A stretch of 64,000 bases of DNA, from NCBI GenBank assembly GCA_963803115.1, contig CAWDLN010000001.1:524727-588726 (forward strand), written 5' to 3'. A program made the position numbers and the translations under genes. Numbering within the stretch: position 1 is the first letter of the stretch; each line of letters starts with the position of its first letter. Source of the stretch: DATBGZ01 sp963803115 (GTDB lineage: Bacteria; Actinomycetota; Actinomycetes; Mycobacteriales; Micromonosporaceae). Positions 16,832 through 24,979 of the stretch are shown piece after piece. The notes under the pieces were generated by a model that saw only the letters and a list, made by a program, of their open reading frames with translations, was not told the DNA's origin and searched no databases.

Positions 16832-17158
16832 TCAACGCCCGACGGCCCGCTCCAGCTCGGCCTTGGTCATGCTCGAGCGTCCCTTGATGTTCTTGCGCTT
16901 CGCTTCCTGATACAGCTGATCACGGGTACGACCGCCAGCACCGGTATGAGATCGGTGCCCGCCGCGCTCGCCCGATGACATGTCCTCGATCGATAGGCGA
17001 CTCGCGGTCGCCGCCTCGCCGGCGCGGGCACGCTCCTTGTTGACCGTACGGGCCGCGATCTCCTCAGCCGTGTCCTCGGACGCGCCACGTTCCAGCGCGC
17101 TCTCCTTGACGTGCTCGTACTGGCGCTCGCGCTTGTCGTTCCACGCACGCTGTGCCAT
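16832..17158 (-). CDS. Plasmid-stabilisation / Rho-N-type small basic protein
   Basis: A 108-residue protein rich in charged residues. It begins with MAQRAWNDKRERQYEHVKES, has ERGASEDTAEEIAARTVNKERAR in the middle, and ends in RDQLYQEAKRKNIKGRSSMTKAELERAV, which matches a Rho N-terminal/SAP-like fold that binds nucleic acid. Homologues are often labelled plasmid stabilisation protein and are common on actinobacterial chromosomes. The ATG at 17158 was chosen over an upstream start because family similarity begins there. Confidence 0.8.
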   Translation of the reverse strand: MAQRAWNDKRERQYEHVKESALERGASEDTAEEIAARTVNKERARAGEAATASRLSIEDMSSGERGGHRSHTGAGGRTRDQLYQEAKRKNIKGRSSMTKAELERAVGR

Positions 17159-17232
17159 GGCCCCTCCCGCGGATCTAGGCAAGGCTGTCTTTCGTGCAGT
17201 ACCCAAAAGGTCGGCGCTGACACCGGCGTGGG

Positions 17233-17799
17233 TCACCCGGCCATCGCCGGGTTGTTCCAGATGGGGAACCAGCGGCCCAGGTCGGTCTCGATCGGAAGGT
17301 CGCCCGCGATGGCGCCTTTTACTCGCATCTCCAGCGCCGTGTCACGTTGCTGGTCTCCGGATGGCGCGAAGGGGTAGAACGTACCGCGCTTGAACAAGTA
17401 GACGAGCCCCACCTCGCGGGCCTGGTCCGCGATGGTCCCGAAGAAGCCGACGACTGTACACAGTAGACCGGGGCCATAGCCGGCGTCGGTCAGCGTGGTG
17501 TTCACCGCGTGCAGGTCGGTGACCAGGGTGGACAGATCCGCGTCATCCCGCCGTACCGTGATCCAGGTGTAGCCGTACTCATCCCGGGTCGTGGTCGCCT
17601 CGGACCCGAGAAGTGCCCGGGCCTCGGCCTCAGCCCGTTCCTGTCCCTCGGCGGAGGTGAAGCAGACTCCACCGAGCCCGGTTGGGGCCAGGTCGAGGTC
17701 CGCTTGCAACGTAAGGCTCGCGGCTGGCACCGCGAACAGCACGTCGAGGTTGGGCTTCACGGGCTTGGTGCGGCCCAGGATCGCGTCGAGGAACCCCAT
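17233..17799 (-). CDS. pspAB: PspAB, PspA-associated protein
   Basis: A 188-residue protein matching PspAB, which in actinobacteria is encoded next to HtpX and PspA. It starts MGFLDAILGRTKPVKPNLD; other marks are YTWITVRRDDADLSTLVTDL and YLFKRGTFYPFAPSG. Its biochemical role is unknown, but it belongs to the envelope-stress (phage shock) module. The start codon lies next to the HtpX stop (ATGATG overlapping TGA), so the two are translationally coupled. It is the last gene of the operon and is intact. Confidence 0.85.
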   Translation of the reverse strand: MGFLDAILGRTKPVKPNLDVLFAVPAASLTLQADLDLAPTGLGGVCFTSAEGQERAEAEARALLGSEATTTRDEYGYTWITVRRDDADLSTLVTDLHAVNTTLTDAGYGPGLLCTVVGFFGTIADQAREVGLVYLFKRGTFYPFAPSGDQQRDTALEMRVKGAIAGDLPIETDLGRWFPIWNNPAMAG

Positions 17800-18718
17800 C
17801 ATCCTCCGATCGGCTCACCCATCTCCTGGCTGATGCGAGAGAGCTGGTCCAACCGTTGTTCCAGGCGCGGGTGGGTGGAGAGCAGCGTGGCCAAGTTTGC
17901 CTGCGCGCCGAGCGCCGGGGCGAAGAAGAACGCGTTGAACGCCTGCGCGGTCCGCAGGTCGCGGGTGGGTATCCGGGCGATGTCGCCGGTGACCTTGGTC
18001 AGCGCCGAGGCCAACGCCGACGGGCGACCGGTGAGCATATGCGCCGGCTCGGTCGGCGGCGAGTTCGCGGTAGCGCGAGAGCGCGCGGGTGAGCAGGAAG
18101 CTCAGCACGTAGACGACGGTGGAGACGAGCAGGACGAGGAGCACGATGAGCGCCGTTCTGGTCGTTGTTGTCGCGCCGGCGGCCGCCGAAGATGCCGCTG
18201 TAGAAGCGCGAACCGGGTAACGAGGCCGGCGAGCACACCGAGGAACGACGCGATGGTCATCACCGCGACATCGCGGTGCGCGACGTGGGACAGCTCGTGC
18301 GCGAGCACGCCCTCGAGCTCGGAGTTGTCGAACCGCTGCATCAGCCCGGTCGTCGTGCAGACGACCGCCCGCTTCGAATTCCTCCCGGTGGCGAACGCGT
18401 TGGGCAGTGGGTGTGGGCGAGCGCGACCCGCGGCTTGGGCATGTCCGCGCATGGCGCACAGCCGGTCGATGATGCCGTGCAGCCGGGGCTCCTGCTCCGG
18501 CGTCACATCCTGCCACCCATGGCCAGCAGCGCGATCCGGTCGGAGAAGAAGTACTGCGCGAACAGGAACCCGCCCGCAATCAATACGACGAGGACCCAGG
18601 ACCTGAAGAAGGTACGATCAGCGCGACAACGAAGAGCGACGTACAACAGACCGAGCAGGAACACCGTCACCCCAATCCGAGTGGTCAGCTCGCGGTCCGG
18701 GCGAAATCTCGTGCGCAT
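17799..18718 (-). pseudogene. htpX: HtpX-like zinc metalloprotease, multiple frameshifts
   Basis: Reassembled across frames, this is a membrane M48 protease of about 300 residues that removes damaged membrane proteins. The first membrane segments (IGVTVFLLGLLYVAL, WVLVVLIAGGFLFAQYFFS) are followed by TPLPNAFATGRNSKRAVVCT-like sequence, the zinc site VLAHELSHVAHRDV, a second membrane pair (LIVLLVLLVSTVVYVLSFLL) and RYRELAADRAGAY with the third zinc ligand. At least five single-base indels occur between about 18020 and 18640, some of them compensating. The protein is otherwise fully conserved, so these are probably assembly errors. It is third in the psp operon. Confidence 0.8.
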
Positions 18719-18719
18719 C

Positions 18720-19015
18720 TCAGTACGGCCTTCGGTCGTCGGTCCGGGGATCAGGCCCTCGTCGCTCGAGCAGCCCGCGCACGTCGGCGAGCGCGCGATC
18801 GGCTGCGGGCAGGACGAGATCGGAGGGCGTCAATGAGTCGTCGGGCACGGGCGTGCCGCCCATGCGTACCGCGGCGAGCAGGTCGGCGAGGGCCGGTCGA
18901 AAGCGGCCTCGTCGCCGGCCTCGACGGCCGCTCAGCTTGTCGTCCAGCGTGTTGAGCCGGTCGTGCTCCGTGTCGGCGACGTCGTACTGTCCCTCGCTGA
19001 GGATGCGATGATCAG
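18720..19015 (-). pseudogene. pspAA: PspAA, PspA-associated protein, frameshifted
   Basis: A small protein of about 95 residues matching PspAA. The start region reads (L/M)II-ILSEGQYDVADTEHDRLNTLDDKLSG after inserting one base, and the C-terminal half LADLLAAVRMGGTPVPDDSL is intact. The expected start codon now reads CTG with GGGAGG upstream. A second indel lies near 18900. Its stop (TGA, 18720-18722) is directly followed by the htpX ATG. It binds or modulates PspA in the membrane-stress response, judging from the conserved gene order. Confidence 0.75.
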
Positions 19016-19019
19016 GGGT

Positions 19020-19775
19020 GCCTCCCTGCTCCCGCTGAGCCTCGCCGCGACCGATGGCTGCGGCGGGCCGCGCCGGCCGGCAGGGCCTGTTCTTGAGGCG
19101 GTGCAGTTGGCGCTCGACGTCGTAGTGCCCGACGCGCGATCAAGCTGCGCCTGCATGTCGTCGCGGCCGGCGGGTCGGCTCGCGTCGTCGAGCGCACCGG
19201 AGGCGAGCAGCTCGTCAAGGGCCCCGGCGCTGGCCTGCATCTGAGCGGTCTTGTCCTCCGCCCGCTGGATAGCCAGGCCGACGTCGCCCATCTCCTCGGA
19301 GATGCCGGAGACCGCCTCACCGATCCGGGTCTGTGCCTCGGCCGCGGTGTAGGTCGCCTTGACGTCTCCTTGCGGGTACGGAACGCCTCGACCTGCGCCT
19401 GCAGCCTCTGCGAAGCTAGTTCAGCTTCTCCTCCTCGCCCTGCAGGCTGGCCCGCTGGACGTCGACGTCGGCGATCTGCGCCTGGACCGCGTTGTGCCGT
19501 GACAGTGCCTCGCGGGCGAGGTCGTCGCGCCCCATCTGCACCGCCTGTGTCGCCTGCGACTGGAGTGTCACGGCGGACTGCTGTAACTGCGTGAGCTGCA
19601 GCTCGAGCCGCTTGCGGCTGGTGGCCACGTCGGCGACGCCGCGGCGGACCTTGATGAGCATCTCAAGCTGCCGCTCGTAGGAGTAGTCGAGGACCTCGCG
19701 CGGGTCTTCGGCGCGGTCGAGCGCCTTGTTGGCCTTGATGTGAAACAGATCGGCGAGGCGGCGAGCGATACCCAC
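19020..19775 (-). pseudogene. pspA: PspA/IM30 phage-shock protein, frameshifted
   Basis: A PspA/Vipp1-family coiled-coil protein of about 250 residues, which coats and protects stressed membranes. The N-terminal amphipathic helix GIARRLADLFHIKANKALDR is followed by the coiled coil (YERQLEMLIKVRRGVADVAT, QMGRDDLAREALSRHNAVQA). The first part stops at 19416 because one C is missing; a second base is missing near 19365. The rest (RLQAQVEAFRTRKET, IGEAVSGISEEMGDVGLAIQ) continues in other frames to about 19020. The GTG at 19775 follows GGGAGGTG. It is first in the operon pspA-pspAA-htpX-pspAB. Confidence 0.8.
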
Positions 19776-19901
19776 AGCCCACACCTCCCTCCGTACGGCC
19801 GGGCCATTGGTGTCAAGTATCCACGAATCGGGCTTATCGTCACCGGCTCTTGGTGAGGCGGGCACCTTCCGCAGGTGTTCGTCGCCGAGAATGATGTTGA
19901 T

Positions 19902-20456
19902 GTGGGACGACGGTTGCGGTTGCTGGCGGTCGTGATGTTCACAGGTACGGCCGCTGCGTGCACGGGGAGCCCATCCACCGCGCCGCCGAGTGGGGGACCG
20001 TCCACAATGGTGCAAACAACATCCGATGACGCGCTGCACTGCTATGACGCCATCGACGCCATCGATGCCGTACCCCCGGACTTCACCGTCGTACTCGACG
20101 TGGTCGCGCTGCCCACCGGGCGGGTATTGCAGACGTCGCCAAGCCTTGAGACCGACCCGGCCGCCCGCTTGTTCGCCAAGCAGGGTCTGGTTGTGCGGGT
20201 TGGCGCATCGGTAGACCTACGGATTGGCGACACAGGGGCCGGCCGCGCTCTCATTGGCTGGGGTAACCCCGGTACGGTCGGCGACCACGTTCGTGTGGAG
20301 GCGGTCGACTGTGCCCGTGATTCTGCGCCACGGTGGGTCGCGTTCGCTGGCGGTTACTACGTCACTGAACCGATGTGCCTGCCCATCGTGGTCGAGTCCG
20401 GGGGTAGCCGCGAGGTTGTTCAGATCGCCGTCGGTACGGCCCGCGAGCCGACCTAA
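19902..20456 (+). CDS. Putative lipoprotein, unknown function
   Basis: A protein of about 184 residues with a lipoprotein signal: GRRLRLLAVVMFTGTAAAC ends in the lipobox cysteine, followed by a Gly/Ser/Pro-rich linker. The mature part has three cysteines and beta-type sequence (DFTVVLDVVALPTGRVLQTS, GLVVRVGASVDLRIGD) without a recognised family. A GTG at 19875 is an alternative start. It is divergent from the psp operon. Confidence 0.65.
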   Translation: MGRRLRLLAVVMFTGTAAACTGSPSTAPPSGGPSTMVQTTSDDALHCYDAIDAIDAVPPDFTVVLDVVALPTGRVLQTSPSLETDPAARLFAKQGLVVRVGASVDLRIGDTGAGRALIGWGNPGTVGDHVRVEAVDCARDSAPRWVAFAGGYYVTEPMCLPIVVESGGSREVVQIAVGTAREPT

Positions 20457-20525
20457 CGGTTGGATGAGTCAGGCTGCCTGGGCCGGCTGACCTCACGTTT
20501 CCGAGGTATGGCACGTTGACCGGTT

Positions 20526-21020
20526 GTGAGCCTGCCGCCGTTCGACCACGTCGTGACGGAGCACGGCCCGGTCGTCCTTCGCGTCTGCCGGGCGCTGCTG
20601 CCGCTGCACGATGCCGAGGACGCGGCGGGCGATGCGTTCCTGGCCGCGCTTGAGGCGTATCCGCGGCTTCGGGCCGAGAGCGATATCAAGGCGTGGCTCG
20701 TCACGATCGCCCATCGCAAGGCGCTCGATATCTTGCGTCGCCGGGCCCGCCACGCCATGCCGGTCTCCGATGTGCCCGAACGTCCCGACGGTGGGGAACC
20801 GGTGGTGGCCGACGACCAGCTGTGGCAATCGTTGCGCGAATTGCCCGACAAGCAGCGGCACGCGGTGGCGTACCACTACATCGCCGATCTGGCCTACGCC
20901 GAGGTCGCAACCATCATGGGTACGACCGAGGCCGCGGCCCGTCGCAGCGCAGCCGACGGCATCAGGGCGCTGCGGCGCGACTATCCATTCACGACACCTA
21001 AGCAGGAGGTGACGCCGTGA
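20526..21020 (+). CDS. ECF-type RNA polymerase sigma factor
   Basis: A 164-residue sigma-70-family factor. Region 2 is seen in LPLHDAEDAAGDAFLAALEA and IKAWLVTIAHRKALDILRRR. Region 4 is ELPDKQRHAVAYHYIADLAY with the helix-turn-helix YAEVATIMGTTEAAARRSAA. It would direct RNA polymerase to a stress regulon. No anti-sigma factor is encoded beside it. Its stop overlaps the start of the DNA-repair gene ogt, so both are coupled, and alkylation stress is a possible signal. Confidence 0.9.
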   Translation: MSLPPFDHVVTEHGPVVLRVCRALLPLHDAEDAAGDAFLAALEAYPRLRAESDIKAWLVTIAHRKALDILRRRARHAMPVSDVPERPDGGEPVVADDQLWQSLRELPDKQRHAVAYHYIADLAYAEVATIMGTTEAAARRSAADGIRALRRDYPFTTPKQEVTP

Positions 21021-21622
21021 CCGAGCTCGAACAGTGGCTCGCTGGCTCCACCGACACGGCCGGCCCGGCAATGGAGCGGTTGCGAGCCCGGCTGACGACC
21101 CGGGCCCAGGAGCAGAACCTCCTGGACGTGGCCTACCGCACGGTGGACACGCCCGTGGGTTTGTTGCTGCTCGCCGCGACGCCGGCCGGATTGGTACGGG
21201 TCGCGTACACCCGAGAGGATCACGACGCGGTGCTGGACGCGCTGTCACGGCGCATCAGCCCGAGAGTCCTCAGGGCCCCGGCGCGGCTGGACGACGTGGC
21301 GCGCCAGCTGGACGACTACTTCGCCCACCGTCGCCACGGCTTCGACCTCCAGGTCGATCTGCGGCTGGCCAGCGGCTTCCGGCGGACGGTGCTGGAGCAT
21401 CTGTCCGATGTGGACTACGGCCGTACGGTCAGCTATGCCCAGCTCGCTGCCGAGGTTGGCAACCCGCGGGCCGTACGGGCGGTCGGTACCGCCTGCGCGA
21501 CCAACCCGGTGCCGGTGGTCATCCCGTGCCATCGGGTGGTGCGCAGCGACGGAACACCGGGCGAGTACGTCGGCGGGGCCGAGATCAAGCGAACGCTGCT
21601 CAACTTCGAGCACACCGGGTGA
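21017..21622 (+). CDS. ogt: Methylated-DNA-protein cysteine methyltransferase
   Basis: A 201-residue DNA repair protein. It transfers the alkyl group from O6-alkylguanine to its own cysteine in the motif PVVIPCHRVV. Other marks are RTVLEHLSDVDYGRTVSYAQ, RAVRAVGTACATNPV and the C-terminal EYVGGAEIKRTLL. An N-terminal extension of about 35 residues (TELEQWLAGSTDTAGPAMER) precedes the Ogt fold. The GTG start overlaps the sigma factor stop by four bases, indicating cotranslation. Confidence 0.92.
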   Translation: MTELEQWLAGSTDTAGPAMERLRARLTTRAQEQNLLDVAYRTVDTPVGLLLLAATPAGLVRVAYTREDHDAVLDALSRRISPRVLRAPARLDDVARQLDDYFAHRRHGFDLQVDLRLASGFRRTVLEHLSDVDYGRTVSYAQLAAEVGNPRAVRAVGTACATNPVPVVIPCHRVVRSDGTPGEYVGGAEIKRTLLNFEHTG

Positions 21623-21689
21623 CCTCACGCGCCGGACCGGTCGTGCGTTGGCGGGGTAAGAGACATCAACACACCCCCGGAGGTCGATC

Positions 21690-22340
21690 GTGAAGCGCGT
21701 ACTCAACCCCAAGATGCTGTACTTCGGTACGCCCGTCGTACTGGTCAGCTCGCTCAACGGCGACGGAACCACGAACGTGGCGCCGATGTCGTCGGCCTGG
21801 TGGGTGGGGAACACAGCGATGCTCGGCATGAGCGTCAACTCCCAGACCGTACGCAACCTGGAGGAGAGACCGCTGTGTGTGCTGAACCTTGTCGACGCGA
21901 CGATGGTCGATGCGATTGACCGGCTTGCCCTGCTCACCGGACGGACTGACGTGCCCGAGTACAAGCGCGCCCGGGGCTACACCTACGAGCCGGACAAGTT
22001 CGCGGCGGCCGGGTTGACGCCGGCACCGTTCGCGGACGGCTCGCCGGCGGGCGTGGCCGAGAGCCTCATCCAAATGGAAGGACGGGTCGAGAGCATCCGG
22101 GAGATCGACGGCCCTGACTCTGGGCTGCGGGCTCTGGAGGTCGCGGTCGTGCGTACGCATGTGGACGACAGCATGCTCATGACCAACCACCCCACCTACA
22201 TCGATCCACTGAGCTGGGACCCGTTGTTCATGAAGTTCACCGAGTACTTCGCCGGCGCCACCCTGTCGCGCCCCTCGTCGCTCGCGCGGGGCTGGGACAT
22301 GCCCGTTGTCTCGCTGGCTCCGACGGACAACGACGTGTGA
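21690..22340 (+). CDS. Flavin reductase-like FMN-binding protein
   Basis: A 216-residue protein of the flavin reductase/FMN-binding split-barrel family. TPVVLVSSLNGDGTTNVAPMSSAWWVG is the FMN-binding start and SVNSQTVRNLEERPLCVLNL the next conserved block. Members reduce flavin or bind FMN as oxidoreductases. The ATG-equivalent GTG follows GGAGG. It ends shortly before a long perfect palindrome that probably terminates transcription. Confidence 0.85.
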   Translation: MKRVLNPKMLYFGTPVVLVSSLNGDGTTNVAPMSSAWWVGNTAMLGMSVNSQTVRNLEERPLCVLNLVDATMVDAIDRLALLTGRTDVPEYKRARGYTYEPDKFAAAGLTPAPFADGSPAGVAESLIQMEGRVESIREIDGPDSGLRALEVAVVRTHVDDSMLMTNHPTYIDPLSWDPLFMKFTEYFAGATLSRPSSLARGWDMPVVSLAPTDNDV

Positions 22341-22407
22341 CGCTCGCGGCGCTGACAACCTGACTCACTCTCCGACGATGCAACATCTCCCCATGGGGTG
22401 TTTGCAG

Positions 22408-22455
22408 AAGTCCACATCTCCACGGGAGTAGCTACTCCCGTGGAGATGTGGACTT
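22408..22455. terminator. 48-bp perfect palindrome, likely bidirectional terminator
   Basis: Bases 22408-22431 are the exact reverse complement of 22432-22455, with no spacer (centre GTAGCTAC). It lies between the flavin reductase gene and the minus-strand kinase remnant, the position expected of a shared terminator. No T-run is present on either side. Confidence 0.65.
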
Positions 22456-22531
22456 GAAAATAAACAGGTCGAGGCAAAGGCGTCAGCGTGTGACGATCTG
22501 GTCCTTCAAGGGCAGCACCCGGGAAGCGATC

Positions 22532-23200
22532 TCACCGATGGTGTCCGCCGGTACGGCCAGCAACTGCAGCGTCGCGACCCCGGTACAGATCGGCACCGCC
22601 GAGGGCCGCCGCGAGGAAGGCACACATGTGGGACTTCAACTGGCGGGCGATGTTCGTGAGCGCCTCGCTGATCACGAAGTAGGCGGTCGCCTCGACGGCC
22701 AGTGGGTAACGCTCTGCCGGCATCGTGCCCAGCTCGAGGTCGATCGGGGAGCGCCGGGCAAACTCACCGAGCACCGTGGCCAGGCCGTACCGGGTCAGGG
22801 TCACCGGATGGATGCCGCGCGCCGGGTCCCGAAGCTCGATCGCCGCCTGCTCCAACCCGACGATGGCCTCGTCGATGATGGCGGCGGCCCGGTTCGGCTC
22901 GTCGGGCAATGCGGTACGGGCGCGGGCCAGTGCCGTGCCGACGGCGATCAAGCGTTGCTGCGCGCCGTCGTGCAGATCGCGCTCCAGCCGTTGCCGCTCC
23001 TCGGTCACGGCCTGCACCACCCGGTGCCGGGCGGCCCGGATTTCCTCCTCGGCCTGACGCCGCTCGGTGAGATCACGCAGGTATCCGGCGAACACCGGCA
23101 GCCCGGCCGCCACGATCCGCGTGATCGTCAGCTCGACCGGGAACTCGGAACCGCCGGAACGCATGCCGGTGATCTCTATCCGGCGGTCGATCCGGCTCAT
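22532..23200 (-). pseudogene. Sensor histidine kinase fragment (PAS + HisKA_3)
   Basis: The central part of a NarL-type sensor kinase. It begins within a PAS domain (RIEITGMRSGGSEFPVELTI), runs through the dimerisation/phosphoacceptor box ERQRLERDLHDGAQQRLIAV (His in LHDG), and ends just inside the ATPase region at ALTNIAR. The first part of the PAS domain is missing at 23200, and the ATP-binding N/G boxes are absent. After about 22650 an unrelated stretch follows, ending near 22491 in another frame. The kinase cannot be functional as read. It borders the response-regulator fragment head to head. Confidence 0.7.
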
Positions 23201-23204
23201 GCGG

Positions 23205-23609
23205 CGGCACTCTTCGCCGACGGCGTCGCGTGTCGGGCGTACCTGTTGAAAGAGCGGGTAGCGCAGCCAGGCCAGTTGGCCGAGAGGCGGTACGGGCGGT
23301 GGCCGGCGGCGGCTCGGTCATCGACCCGCGGGTCGTCGAGTCGATGCTCACGGCCCGCACCCGCCGCACGACGGCCCTGCAGCATCTCACCGCTCGCGAG
23401 CGGGAAGTCCTCGCCGAGATGGCCACCGGCGCCAGCAACGCCACCATCGGCGAGCGGCTGTTCATCACGGTGCGGGCGGTGGAGAGGCACATCAACTCCA
23501 TCTTCGCGAAGCTGGGCCTCACCGAAGATGGTGACGTGCACCGCCGGGTCCAGCCGTACTGTTGTATCTCTCCGACGCCGGCTCAGGATCCTCCACTGAG
23601 GACAGTCGG
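23205..23609 (+). pseudogene. LuxR-type response regulator, N-terminally truncated and frameshifted
   Basis: The C-terminal part of a NarL/LuxR response regulator. ACRAYLLKERVAQPGQLAE is the end of a receiver domain with its conserved Lys. HLTAREREVLAEMATGASNA and FITVRAVERHINSIFAKLGL form the LuxR helix-turn-helix. Single-base shifts lie near 23278 and 23553; after the second, VLLYLSDA completes the usual C-terminus. The phosphorylated Asp half of the receiver is missing. With the kinase piece on the other strand, it forms the remains of one two-component system joined at about 23200. Confidence 0.7.
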
Positions 23610-23954
23610 TCAGCCACATTGGGCCGCGAAGACTCTTTCGATCAGGTCGTACGGCACCCGCTTCCGGAGGGGAAACCGCAATGTGCTTCGCTCGGCTCGG
23701 TACGGCGCGAGTTCCTGCTCGAGTTCCGCGTCCGTCTCCGGTACCGGATAGACCGCGATGTGGGTCTTCCAGGCGGCGAAGTAGATCACGCCCCGGCCGC
23801 TCACCTTCAGCGTCGGCATGTTGTAGCTGATCGTTTCGACCGCCTCCGGCGCCGCTCGATGTGCCCGCCGCCGGATCTCTTCGACGATGCCCTGGACGTC
23901 CTCCGGTAGCGAGGCGAGGTAATCGTCAACCGTCGCGAACTTCTCCGTCATCAC
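23610..23954 (-). CDS. DUF1801 (YdhG-like) protein
   Basis: A 114-residue protein of the DUF1801 family. TVDDYLASLPEDVQGIVEEIR, PEAVETISYNMPTLKVSGRG and KTHIAVYPVPET are the conserved segments, and the C-terminal LRFPLRKRVPYDLIERVF is standard. It is a small cytoplasmic protein of unknown activity. The ATG follows GGAGGTGG. Its 3' end meets the response-regulator remnant. Confidence 0.88.
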   Translation of the reverse strand: MMTEKFATVDDYLASLPEDVQGIVEEIRRRAHRAAPEAVETISYNMPTLKVSGRGVIYFAAWKTHIAVYPVPETDAELEQELAPYRAERSTLRFPLRKRVPYDLIERVFAAQCG

Positions 23955-24056
23955 GCCACCTCCCCAAGCGATCCTTGGCTACCCCAACCTGCGGTTCATC
24001 CGACTCGCGGCAAGTCGGGCCGCCACGGACGGCGAACAACATGGAAGACTGTAGTC

Positions 24057-24728
24057 GTGGTGAGCGTCTTGGACCGCGAGGTCTACTCGGAAGCCGAAGC
24101 GGCACGCCTGCTGCGTGTCCCGCAATCGACGCTGCACTACTGGTTGGATGGCGGCGAACAGCGAGGCAGAGCCTATCGCCCGGTGATTCGTGTTGAATCA
24201 CGGGGGGATCGGGCGGTGACCTGGGCCGAGTTCGTCGAGGCCGGATTACTCCGGGAGTATCGCCGAACGCACCAAGTGCCAATGGTCGAGCTGCGAGCGT
24301 TTATCGACCTGCTCAGGGCCCAATTCGGAGTGCCCTATCCGTTGGCCGACCGCCGGCCATACGTTGCGGGGCGAAAGCTGGTCCTCGAAGCTCAAACAGC
24401 CGCCGGACTGGCACCGGAATTCTGCCTAGTGGCGATCGTCGATGGGCAACTGCTTCTTACTCCGCCGTCTGCGGCATTCGTTGAACGAGTGACGTGGGAC
24501 GGGGACGTCGCCCCAGGCTGGCGTCCTGATCCAAATCCGGAGTCGACGGTGCGGATTCAACCTAACGTCAGGTTCGGACGGCCAGCTATCAAGGGCATCA
24601 GCACGGAAGCGATATGGGAACAGAACGACGTCGGCGTTGATGTCGACGAGATTGCTGTCGTCTACCAGATCGACGTTGCGGACGTGCACTGGGCGCTAGC
24701 GTATGAGAACGCCCAACGGGCCGCGTGA
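24057..24728 (+). CDS. DUF433-type antitoxin with MerR-like N-terminus
   Basis: A 223-residue protein. The N-terminus (YSEAEAARLLRVPQSTLHYW) is a MerR-like helix-turn-helix. The C-terminal part (IQPNVRFGRPAIKGISTEAI, then a segment ending VADVHWALAYEN) is a DUF433 domain. Such proteins are antitoxins of PIN-like toxins, and the next gene, overlapping its stop by four bases, starts like that toxin. It would both repress the operon and neutralise the nuclease. Confidence 0.82.
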   Translation: MVSVLDREVYSEAEAARLLRVPQSTLHYWLDGGEQRGRAYRPVIRVESRGDRAVTWAEFVEAGLLREYRRTHQVPMVELRAFIDLLRAQFGVPYPLADRRPYVAGRKLVLEAQTAAGLAPEFCLVAIVDGQLLLTPPSAAFVERVTWDGDVAPGWRPDPNPESTVRIQPNVRFGRPAIKGISTEAIWEQNDVGVDVDEIAVVYQIDVADVHWALAYENAQRAA

Positions 24729-24979
24729 CCCGAATCAAGCCGGCTGAAGTCCGATACTACGTCGACGCGGATCTGCTGGGGCTGGCGCACGTCCTGTCCG
24801 GGCTCCGGTCCGATCTCACCTACCCGGGCGATCCTGGTGCCTTGATCTATAAGCGACAGCGGCCACCATGCCCGGTGACCAGTCCAGCGACGCGGGACAT
24901 TGAGCGGTCCGCTGGGGAGCCAGCTCCGTTCATGTACGCCGCGACTCGGACCAGCTTCAGGCCGGTTGACCTTCGGTGA
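24725..24979 (+). pseudogene. PIN-like toxin, truncated
   Basis: The first 50 residues (RYYVDADLLGLAHVLSGLRS, DLTYPGDPG, RPPCPVTSPA) match PIN-like (DUF5615/VapC-like) toxins paired with DUF433 antitoxins, including the catalytic aspartate in VDAD. The following sequence, where a full toxin would carry its later acidic residues, is unrelated and stops at 24979, overlapping the convergent gene. It was either cut by a deletion or shifted by an indel, and is unlikely to be active. Confidence 0.65.

Noticed and set aside
17509..18606. Long plus-strand frame across pspAB and htpX
   Set aside because: Antisense shadow with no recognisable domain; the minus strand encodes the conserved psp genes.
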